Source of the DNA: Marivirga arenosa | GTDB taxonomy: Bacteria > Bacteroidota > Bacteroidia > Cytophagales > Cyclobacteriaceae | DNA length: 64,000 nucleotides | Assembly: GCF_030503875.2 (NCBI RefSeq) | Contig: NZ_CP129968.2 | Span: forward strand, 2,320,001-2,384,000 | Reading direction: 5' to 3' | In this document: positions 1 through 7,011 of the stretch, piece after piece | How the letters are laid out: each line of letters starts with the position of its first letter | How positions within the stretch are numbered: position 1 is the first letter of the stretch | Program-made: the position numbers and the translations under genes | The notes under the pieces: model-generated | Told to the model about the DNA's origin: nothing | Seen by the model: the letters and a program-made list of their open reading frames with translations, nothing else | Database searches by the model: none

Positions 1-1
1 A

Positions 2-1060
2 AATCATATTAAGAGGGTTGATCTGAATTTTACAGATGTTGAAGGCAATACTTATGGGATTTCGGATGAAGATCAATTAAGTATGGCAGAATCAACCTTA
101 AGAGCCATGTCACTTACTGAAGATTTTGCTCGCACTGTAATGATTGTTGGGCATGGTTCAAGTACGGTCAATAATCCACATGCAACAGGATTAGATTGTG
201 GAGCATGTGGCGGGAATACGGGTGAGGCTAATGCAAAAGTTGCGGCAGCTGTTTTAAATCAGCCTAAAGTAAGAGCTAGATTGAATGAAAAAGGAATTCA
301 CATCCCATCAGAGACTTATTTTATCGCTTGTCAGCACGATACAACAACAGATGAAGTAACAATTTATAATGAGGAATTAATTCCGGCATCACATCATGCT
401 GAAATTGAAGAGATAAAGCATGCACTTAAAGTAGCAGCTAAATCTTCAAGAAAAGAGCGAGCTTCACGAATGAATATAGAAGCTTTAGATTTAGATTTTA
501 AAGTTCTTTCTAGAAGCAAAGATTGGTCTCAAGTTAGACCAGAATGGGGTTTGGCAGGTTGTTCTTCTTTCATTGTGGCTCCCCGAAAAAGAACTCAAAA
601 TTTAGATTTTGGTGCCAAAGCCTTCTTGCATAGTTATGACTGGCATAAAGATACTGAATTTGGGGTGTTAGAATTGATTATGACCGCACCTATGGTGGTG
701 ACAAGCTGGATCAATCTTCAATATTATGCTTCTACAGTAGATAATAAAGTTTTTGGCGCAGGTAATAAAACGCTTCATAATGTGGTAGGAGGATTAGGTG
801 TTTTGGAAGGTTTTGGAGGTGATTTAAGAGTAGGCTTACCATGGCAATCAGTTCATGATGGTACGCAATATCAGCATGAACCACAGCGATTAAACGTAGT
901 CATTGAAGCACCAATTGATGAAATGAGTAAAATTCTAGAAAAGCACCAATCAATCCGAGACTTATGCGATAATGAGTGGATTTATTTATTTGCGATGAAT
1001 GAGGAAGGAAAGGTTGCATATCAATACACTGGTGATTTGGAATGGAAAATTATTAAATAA
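2..1060 (+). CDS. dabA: DabA inorganic carbon transporter subunit, C-terminal part (5' cut by window edge)
   Basis: The reading frame is open from the left edge, so the gene begins outside the window and only about 350 C-terminal residues are visible. The family (DUF2309, DabA) is the cytoplasmic beta-carbonic-anhydrase-like subunit that works with the membrane protein DabB in energy-coupled uptake of inorganic carbon. A His in VGHGSS and a Cys in CGACGG lie 15 residues apart, the same spacing as the zinc ligands H524 and C539 of the characterised Halothiobacillus DabA. The rest (PTFIVAPR-like core, 'GGLGVLEGFGGDLRVGLPWQ' stretch) matches the family end. DabB would be expected upstream, outside the window. 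A strong hairpin follows the stop. Confidence 0.9.
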   Translation, partial: NHIKRVDLNFTDVEGNTYGISDEDQLSMAESTLRAMSLTEDFARTVMIVGHGSSTVNNPHATGLDCGACGGNTGEANAKVAAAVLNQPKVRARLNEKGIHIPSETYFIACQHDTTTDEVTIYNEELIPASHHAEIEEIKHALKVAAKSSRKERASRMNIEALDLDFKVLSRSKDWSQVRPEWGLAGCSSFIVAPRKRTQNLDFGAKAFLHSYDWHKDTEFGVLELIMTAPMVVTSWINLQYYASTVDNKVFGAGNKTLHNVVGGLGVLEGFGGDLRVGLPWQSVHDGTQYQHEPQRLNVVIEAPIDEMSKILEKHQSIRDLCDNEWIYLFAMNEEGKVAYQYTGDLEWKIIK

Positions 1061-1070
1061 AATATTTTTT

Positions 1071-1105
1071 ATTGCTAAGGGTAAACAAATTATACCCTTA
1101 GCAAT
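1071..1105 (+). terminator. Rho-independent terminator after dabA
   Basis: A 13-bp perfect stem (ATTGCTAAGGGTA pairing with TACCCTTAGCAAT) with a 9-nt loop begins 10 bases after the dabA stop and is followed by a T-rich tail. It should end the dab transcript. Confidence 0.85.
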
Positions 1106-1139
1106 TTTACTTTATTGAATTATTGATACGATTTACTAA

Positions 1140-1307
1140 ATGAAAACTAAGCTTTGTCCGTCTTGTAATCTTGAATATGACGTCATGTATAGAATTCAGC
1201 AAAGGAAAGGGAAAGATTGGATTTTCGTTTGTAAAAATTGCTTACCAAAATATCAATCTTTAGCAGATTACCGATATGGAGGAACCTGGAAGGGTTATAG
1301 GCATTAA
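1140..1307 (+). CDS. Small zinc-ribbon protein (55 aa)
   Basis: A 55-residue reading frame starting MKTKLCPSCN. It has two CxxC knuckles, Cys6/Cys9 and Cys31/Cys34, separated by a basic stretch (QQRKGKDW), the layout of a small zinc ribbon. The C-terminal end, YGGTWKGYRH, looks like a conserved tail rather than random sequence. It lies 35 bp beyond the dabA terminator and on the same strand, so it probably has its own promoter. Function is not recognised; a nucleic-acid or protein-binding role is only a guess. Confidence is moderate because of the size. Confidence 0.6.
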   Translation: MKTKLCPSCNLEYDVMYRIQQRKGKDWIFVCKNCLPKYQSLADYRYGGTWKGYRH

Positions 1308-1512
1308 TCATCCTAATTTTGCCATTTTCATTAAAACTAGATTATAATATTAATTGAAATTAATGCTGGATTTATATTTTCAATACAATCTAATTAGTTA
1401 AAACTTTAATCACTTTAGAAACAAAGTTGATATTTTGCCCTTTGGTTTTGTTAATCTGATGTATTCATTGATGAATATTTACTAAATTGAAAGAACAAAA
1501 CTAAACAAGAAC

Positions 1513-2064
1513 ATGAAAAAGAAAATTTTATTAGGAATCGGAATACTCTTCATAGTTTTAATAGCCTACATTGTTTACGCTTTGTTCATAGCTACACCCG
1601 TTAGTCCTCCTGCAACGGTATCCTTTAATGAAGATGGATTAGAAATCACTATAGATTACAGTCAGCCTTCAAAGAAAGGTAGATTGATTTTCGGAGAGGA
1701 AAGTGAGCAGGCACTTCAGCCCTATGGTAAATACTGGCGATTAGGAGCAAATGCGGCCACTGAAATCACTTTTAATAAAGATGTTAATTTTGGAGGCAAA
1801 GCGGTCTCAGCCGGGACTTACCGTATGTATGCCATTCCAGGCCCCGAAGCTTTCAAAGTAATTCTAAATAGTGAAACGGGCGTTTTTTTTGGCGCAGTAG
1901 AACCTGATTATGAGTTGGATGTGGTAGCTGTAAATGCACCAGTAGAAAAATCAGCTTCAATTGTTGAAATCTTTACTATTGGTTTTATGCCGAATGATGG
2001 AGGCACTACCATCCATTTTAGCTGGGACGATGTGATGTTTACCGTTCCTGTATCAGTACAATAA
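1513..2064 (+). CDS. DUF2911 family protein, membrane anchored
   Basis: 183 residues. An N-terminal hydrophobic segment (about 5-28) anchors it or acts as a signal sequence. The rest matches the DUF2911 family of Bacteroidota: ITIDYSQPSKKGR, then YGKYWRLGANAATEI, then FGGKAVSAGTYRMYAIPG. The family is secreted or periplasmic and has no assigned reaction. It ends 3 bases before the next gene, so the two are almost certainly co-transcribed. The upstream 200 bp are AT-rich, with no clear promoter that I could name. Confidence 0.85.
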   Translation: MKKKILLGIGILFIVLIAYIVYALFIATPVSPPATVSFNEDGLEITIDYSQPSKKGRLIFGEESEQALQPYGKYWRLGANAATEITFNKDVNFGGKAVSAGTYRMYAIPGPEAFKVILNSETGVFFGAVEPDYELDVVAVNAPVEKSASIVEIFTIGFMPNDGGTTIHFSWDDVMFTVPVSVQ

Positions 2065-2067
2065 ATC

Positions 2068-3201
2068 ATGGCATTCTCAGCAAAAAAATGGGTAGGAATA
2101 CCCATTTTAATTCTACTTTTTCTAGGTCTTGCCTATTGGTTAATTGGCAAGATACAATATCGATTAAACGTAATGGATGTTGAAGAATATGAACCTATCT
2201 CTACCTTAAAGGTAGAAGAACATCACTTGAAAAGTGCGAAATTCCCTTTCGTGGATGTTCACAATCATCAATGGACTATGCCTGTACAGGATTTAGATAA
2301 ACTGGTGCAAGAGATGAATGACTTAAATATGGCTGTAATGGTAAATTTAAGTGGATTTAGAGGTAAATATCTGGAAGAGTCTCTTGAAAATGTGAATGAA
2401 CAATACAGCAACCGCTTTGTATTATTCATGAACCTTGATTTTGAGAAACTGGATGATGAAGGATGGCCAAATGAAACCTTATCGGTAATGGAAGAAGCTG
2501 TAAAAATGGGTGTAAAAGGCCTTAAAGTGTATAAAAGTTTAGGGCTTACGGATACCGATAATGAGGGAAACAGAATCAAAGTAGATGATACTCGCTTAGA
2601 TCCTATTTGGGCAAAATGCGCTGAGCTTGGGATTCCTGTTTTAATTCATACTGGTGAACCGGAGGCTTTTTGGTTTCCTAAAGATAAAAACAATGAACGC
2701 TGGCTAGAATTAAAACAATATCCTAGCCGATACAAGGATCCTGAAAAAAATCCTTCTTTTGAAGAAGTGATGGCTGAACAACATGCTGTTTTTAGAAAGC
2801 ATCCGGAAACCACATTTATTGCTGCGCATTTAGGTTGGTTTGGAAATGATTTAAAACGATTAGCTAATCTATTAGATGAAATGCCAAATGTATATACTGA
2901 AATAGGTGCCGTATTAGCAGAATTAGGCCGCCAGCCCATAACTGCAAGGGAGTTTATGATCAATTATCAAGACCGGGTGATGATGGGTAAAGATGTTTAC
3001 AACAAAGAAGAGTATTATACTTATTTCCGAGTATTAGAAACCAGAGATGAATATTTTGATTATTACCGAAAACGTCATGCCCATTGGAAAATGTACGGTT
3101 TAGGTCTCCCCGACTCTGTATTACAAAAAGTTTACTATCAAAATGCACTAAAGGTAATTCCAGGTATTGACTCAACTCTATTCAATACTAATGTAAATTA
3201 A
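2068..3201 (+). CDS. Amidohydrolase-family metal-dependent hydrolase, membrane anchored
   Basis: 377 residues with an N-terminal membrane segment (about 10-27) and then a TIM-barrel hydrolase of the Amidohydro_2 type. Metal-site motifs are visible in order: VDVHNHQW (HxH) near residue 65, a Lys in KGLKVYKSLG, VLIHTGEPEAFW, FIAAHLGWFGND and MMGKDVY, which supply the expected His, His and Asp positions. The likely reaction is hydrolysis or decarboxylation of a small cyclic or carboxylated substrate outside the cytoplasmic membrane; the substrate cannot be told. It starts 3 bp after the DUF2911 gene. The substitution of GKD for the more usual GTD before the last Asp is a small oddity. Confidence 0.8.
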   Translation: MAFSAKKWVGIPILILLFLGLAYWLIGKIQYRLNVMDVEEYEPISTLKVEEHHLKSAKFPFVDVHNHQWTMPVQDLDKLVQEMNDLNMAVMVNLSGFRGKYLEESLENVNEQYSNRFVLFMNLDFEKLDDEGWPNETLSVMEEAVKMGVKGLKVYKSLGLTDTDNEGNRIKVDDTRLDPIWAKCAELGIPVLIHTGEPEAFWFPKDKNNERWLELKQYPSRYKDPEKNPSFEEVMAEQHAVFRKHPETTFIAAHLGWFGNDLKRLANLLDEMPNVYTEIGAVLAELGRQPITAREFMINYQDRVMMGKDVYNKEEYYTYFRVLETRDEYFDYYRKRHAHWKMYGLGLPDSVLQKVYYQNALKVIPGIDSTLFNTNVN

Positions 3202-3301
3202 CTGTTTATTATAATATTAAAATCACCTTCCACTTTTTAAGGGTATCAGTTTTTATGAGAAATAGACTTATTGTCCTAATTACCCATTCCATTTTATAGA
3301 A

Positions 3302-3326
3302 TAAAAAAAGAGGCCTATCAGGCCTC
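3302..3326 (-). terminator. Rho-independent terminator for the minus-strand lipoprotein gene
   Basis: GAGGCCT-ATC-AGGCCTC forms a 7-bp G+C-rich stem. Read on the minus strand it is followed by a run of seven T residues. It lies 35 bp past the stop of the acidic lipoprotein gene. Confidence 0.85.
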
Positions 3327-3360
3327 CTATTCTTCATTGTTTACTCAACATACTGGAAAA

Positions 3361-4155
3361 TTAATTATCATCGTCATCATCGTCATCATCGTCATCGTCA
3401 TCATCGTCATCTTCTTCCTCATCATCATCAAATTCTCCGTCATCATCATCATCTTCACCTGCTTCGAATGTTTGATCTAAATTGCTTTCTATAAGAGCCG
3501 CAATTTCAGAGTTAGAAGTGCTGTTTATTCTGATTACACCATCATCATCAGCTGTAGCATTGCTTAAATCGATTCCTGCAAAAAGTGCATCTAAGTCAAA
3601 TACAATTAGCATTTGGTTGGCAACACCACCATCTAATTGGAAACCATTTTCATCTTCGATTTCGAATTCAATCTCTTCATCAAATGTATATTCGACATTG
3701 ATTACTTCATTGTTTGCATTAGTATAGTTAAAAGCAATAAAAACAGAATGCTGACCATCAATAAAGGGCTCCATTTCCATTTCAATTTCTTCATAAATAC
3801 CAGGAGCTAAATCAGCCATTCCAAAATCGGGGCTGCTAGTTCCAGTTAGTAAATCTACTATGAATTCGCCTTCATATTCGATCTCTTCATTTTCGTCTTC
3901 ACCTTCTTCATCTTCTCTTTCGTTTTCTTCTAAGGTTTCAAATTCTAATTCAGAAACCCCTAATAAAACCTCAGTGAATACAAATCCTGAATTGATGGAA
4001 CGACCAGTTGCTATAGTAGATTGAGTAGTTTGTGCCTTCATATTTAATTCAACTACAGCCTCTGCTGAAGGATCTGTATCTGAATTACAGCTTTGAAAGA
4101 ATAATCCTAAGACCATCATTAAAGCTAATAGAGAGTTTTTAATACTTGATTTCAT
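3361..4155 (-). CDS. DUF4382-like lipoprotein with poly-aspartate tail
   Basis: 264 residues. The N-terminus has a lipoprotein signal (LGLFFQSC, lipid Cys near residue 23). The middle part (about 30-225) resembles the DUF4382 domain: repeated acidic beta strands and the phrase DLLTGTSSPDFGMADLAPGIYEEI. The last 30 or so residues are almost purely Asp and Glu, ending in an unbroken Asp run plus Asn, encoded by alternating GAT/GAC triplets. Such a tail could bind Ca2+ or other cations at the cell surface; that is an inference. The gene is followed by a good terminator and is the second of two acidic lipoprotein genes next to an ECF sigma/FecR/TonB operon. Confidence 0.7.
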   Translation of the reverse strand: MKSSIKNSLLALMMVLGLFFQSCNSDTDPSAEAVVELNMKAQTTQSTIATGRSINSGFVFTEVLLGVSELEFETLEENEREDEEGEDENEEIEYEGEFIVDLLTGTSSPDFGMADLAPGIYEEIEMEMEPFIDGQHSVFIAFNYTNANNEVINVEYTFDEEIEFEIEDENGFQLDGGVANQMLIVFDLDALFAGIDLSNATADDDGVIRINSTSNSEIAALIESNLDQTFEAGEDDDDDGEFDDDEEEDDDDDDDDDDDDDDDN

Positions 4156-4194
4156 ATTATTTGATTTTAAAGTTAAATACTTGATTTATTATTT

Positions 4195-5244
4195 TTATTG
4201 TTGTTTTTCCAGATTGAGTTTTAGCAGATAATCTTCCATATCTGCCTCTAATTTGAGACTGGTAGAATCAATGCTTTGCAATACCCATTCATGATTATAA
4301 TTTCCAAATGGAGATTCCTCAGTTTCTAATTCTATTATTAAAATGGTCGTTATATCCTCAGAATAAGTTTCCCATTCACCCGCAATATCTTTTTCACCAT
4401 TCGATAATAGCATTTGTTCTGCTTCCAAGAACTCAATAGAATAAGCGGAAAGTACGGCAGTGTAATCCACGCCAGCAGAATCTAAAAGGCTTACTACCCA
4501 TTTTCCTGATGCAAGAATAGTAGATAGGCTATCGGCCTCAGTAATCACTTCTTCATCTTCCACATCTTCTATTTCACATTCATCTCTATAGGTATTAATG
4601 GCCGTTGTTAATTCAGAATTTGTATTAACATTAAGAATCTCCCCACTTTCTAGGCTGAGTTTTATAGGATAATCAAGGCTGATAATTTCTTCTACCTTAA
4701 TGTTGCTTAAGAAAACATATAAGTATTGATCATTTTCTATAGATACAGTTCTAGCATTTTGTGCTTCTTCATTATAAACAGAAAAGCTGATAGGATATTC
4801 AATATCAATACAGCTGATATATTCTTCGTTACAATCATCCTCCAATTCGTCTAACTCAATATAATTATTGATTTGCAGGCTGTTATAATCATATGAAGTA
4901 AGCATAATAGGGAAAACGATAGCGAAAGAATCTTCATCATATTCGTTATCATCCAGAAATTCTTCCAAATCATATAAATAATCAGCATCATTAACTTGAA
5001 TGATACTATCTCCTATTGTTATAGAATATGGAAAATCAATTGCAAAGCAACCGTTATCATCCAAGAAATCGTCTTTACTTCCATCAAGTTCACTCATCGC
5101 TAGTAGTAAATCAAAACTCTCAGATTCCACTTTAATCTGCTCTTCTTCCGAAGGATTATCTACTTGTACAAATTCCTCCTGACAGCTGGAGAAAGTCATA
5201 CTAATAATTATAAGTGAACCGATGAGATTGTAAATCTTTTGCAT
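4195..5244 (-). CDS. Acidic hypothetical lipoprotein
   Basis: 349 residues from the chosen ATG, which places a clean lipoprotein signal at the start (MQKIYNLIG...TFSSC); an in-frame ATG 14 codons further upstream would put extra charged residues before the signal. The mature protein is strongly acidic and built of repeated units around D-Y/F-P-I (FAIDFPYSI, FAIVFPIML, IDIEYPISF, SLDYPIKL), giving four similar beta-strand segments between residues 60 and 210. The C-terminal third resembles a lipocalin-like 'GKWVVSLLDSAG' domain. I do not recognise a characterised family. It is 39 bp upstream of the poly-Asp lipoprotein gene and likely co-transcribed with it. Confidence 0.65.
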   Translation of the reverse strand: MQKIYNLIGSLIIISMTFSSCQEEFVQVDNPSEEEQIKVESESFDLLLAMSELDGSKDDFLDDNGCFAIDFPYSITIGDSIIQVNDADYLYDLEEFLDDNEYDEDSFAIVFPIMLTSYDYNSLQINNYIELDELEDDCNEEYISCIDIEYPISFSVYNEEAQNARTVSIENDQYLYVFLSNIKVEEIISLDYPIKLSLESGEILNVNTNSELTTAINTYRDECEIEDVEDEEVITEADSLSTILASGKWVVSLLDSAGVDYTAVLSAYSIEFLEAEQMLLSNGEKDIAGEWETYSEDITTILIIELETEESPFGNYNHEWVLQSIDSTSLKLEADMEDYLLKLNLEKQQ

Positions 5245-5528
5245 AATAATTGCGCTCTTTGTGTATAAAACAGAATGAAGGAGCAAACTCCTACCACTGA
5301 CTTTAATTTTTTTTATTTAGTTCAAATTACCACCTCTATTATAAAAGAGTATGTATTTGTAAACTATTGATAAATAGCACTTTACAAAAAATGTAAAAAT
5401 CTTATTATTGAATAATAAAAAAATTATTTCGGATATAAGTAAATTATATAATAATTTGATACATCCCCCTTTTAGTTTTTTTAACTTTATTAAGTGATTA
5501 AAACTTCAAATTTCTTTTTAATAGATTT

Positions 5529-6041
5529 ATGAGCGAATCGAAACAGGATGTTTGCCAAGAAAAAGTGTATAGTAAACTCTTTAGTGCCCACGCTAAGGAT
5601 TTACACAATTTCCTATATTATAAATATGGGGATGCTTTTAATCCTGGAGATGTTGTTCAAGAGGCTTTTGTTAAACTTTGGAATAACTGCGCAAGTGTTC
5701 CTTTTGAAAAAGCAAAAAGTTTTTTATTCACTGTAGCTAAAAATTTCATTCTAAATGAGATTGATAAATCTAAAACGGCTCAAAAGTATAGTGCGCTCAA
5801 ACCAAAATCTTATACACATGAAAATCCCGAATACCTTTTAGAAGAACAGGAATATCAAAACAAATTAGAATCTGCTATTAATGAATTAACGGAAGAAATG
5901 AGGGTAACTTTTTTACTAAACCGTATTGAAGGTAAAAAACATCAGGAAATAGCCGATATGCTTGGGATTTCACGAAAAGCGGTAGAAAAAAGAATATATA
6001 AGGCCTTGGCTCTAATAAGAGAAAAGGTAGAAGGCATATAA
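5529..6041 (+). CDS. ECF-type RNA polymerase sigma factor
   Basis: 170 residues. Region 2 is seen at LHNFLYYKYGDAFNPGDVVQ through FVKLWNN (about 25-55), and region 4 helix-turn-helix at HQEIADMLGISRKAVEKRIY (about 138-158). The length and the following FecR gene place it among the FecI-like ECF sigmas that drive TonB-dependent uptake genes in Bacteroidota. It is the first gene of sigma/anti-sigma/receptor, with a 58-bp gap to fecR. It faces away from the two acidic lipoprotein genes; the 284-bp AT-rich space between them is a plausible shared regulatory region. Confidence 0.92.
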   Translation: MSESKQDVCQEKVYSKLFSAHAKDLHNFLYYKYGDAFNPGDVVQEAFVKLWNNCASVPFEKAKSFLFTVAKNFILNEIDKSKTAQKYSALKPKSYTHENPEYLLEEQEYQNKLESAINELTEEMRVTFLLNRIEGKKHQEIADMLGISRKAVEKRIYKALALIREKVEGI

Positions 6042-6099
6042 TAATTAGGTAATGTGGTAGGAGATTTATCTTCTTGTCTGTTATATTATTAGGACAATC

Positions 6100-7011
6100 A
6101 TGAAAAAGGAAGAATACATACAAAAATGGCTGGATAATACACTTTCCGAGCAGGAATTTAAAGAATTCAGAAAAACAGATGATTACAAAAATCTTGTGAA
6201 GCTTGATAGACATTTACAAGCCTTCAGAGCGCCTGAATATAAAGAGGAATCCGAATATTCATATTTACAAGAGCAATTGAAGGAGGCGCCTAAGCAACGC
6301 CAAATTAGGTTCAACCCATGGAATAGTATTTATAAAGTAGCAGCAACCCTATTATTAGTCTTGCTGAGTGCTTATTTATATTACAACTATACAGCTGAGG
6401 ATGTAAAATCAACCTATACGGCTGAGCACAGTAATTTTTTATTACCAGATTCTTCTAAAGTATGGCTTAATGCAGTATCAGAAGTATCCTATGATGCCAA
6501 AAATTGGAAAGAAGAAAGAACTTTATTATTAAAAGGAGAAGCTTTTTTTGATGTAGAAAAGGGTATTCAATTTGATGTTAGAACTAAAAATGGTAATGTT
6601 AAAGTATTAGGAACAGAATTTAATGTATTAGCTAGAAACGATATATTTGAAGTTAGCTGTTATGAAGGTTCTGTTAAGGTGAGTTTTGGTGATGATATTA
6701 AGGTGTTAAAGCCTGGCGATATTTTTAAAGCCCAAAAATCTAATTACCAACTCATTCATAAATCATTGTCAACAACTCCTTCATGGATGAATCAAATCAG
6801 TAGTTTTTCCAGTATCCCTTATCAATATGTATTAGAAGAATTCGAAAGACAATATGATGTAACCATCGATACAAAAGATATAAATAAAAAAACCTTATTT
6901 AGTGGAAGTTTTAGCCATGATGATATTAATCTCGCATTAAAATCTATTACTGAACCACTTCATTTATCTTTTGTCATAAAAGGCAAAAAGGTTATTATAA
7001 ATCGTGATTAA
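6100..7011 (+). CDS. FecR-family anti-sigma factor
   Basis: 303 residues. A cytoplasmic N-terminal part with the helical 'IQKWLDNTLSEQEFKEF' element is followed by one membrane segment (about 80-97) and a periplasmic FecR domain (LPDSSKVWLNAVSEVSYD, LLKGEAFFDV, VKVLGTEFNV) and the C-terminal STN-like DUF4974 part (TLFSGSFSHDDINLAL). The protein would hold the upstream sigma factor inactive until a signal is passed from the TonB receptor. Its last 8 bases overlap the receptor gene, so translation is coupled. Confidence 0.92.
   Translation: MKKEEYIQKWLDNTLSEQEFKEFRKTDDYKNLVKLDRHLQAFRAPEYKEESEYSYLQEQLKEAPKQRQIRFNPWNSIYKVAATLLLVLLSAYLYYNYTAEDVKSTYTAEHSNFLLPDSSKVWLNAVSEVSYDAKNWKEERTLLLKGEAFFDVEKGIQFDVRTKNGNVKVLGTEFNVLARNDIFEVSCYEGSVKVSFGDDIKVLKPGDIFKAQKSNYQLIHKSLSTTPSWMNQISSFSSIPYQYVLEEFERQYDVTIDTKDINKKTLFSGSFSHDDINLALKSITEPLHLSFVIKGKKVIINRD

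Noticed and set aside
3361..3470. Tandem repeat array or CRISPR-like element
   Set aside because: The CAT/CGT repeats are codons for the acidic tail of a lipoprotein, not spaced direct repeats.
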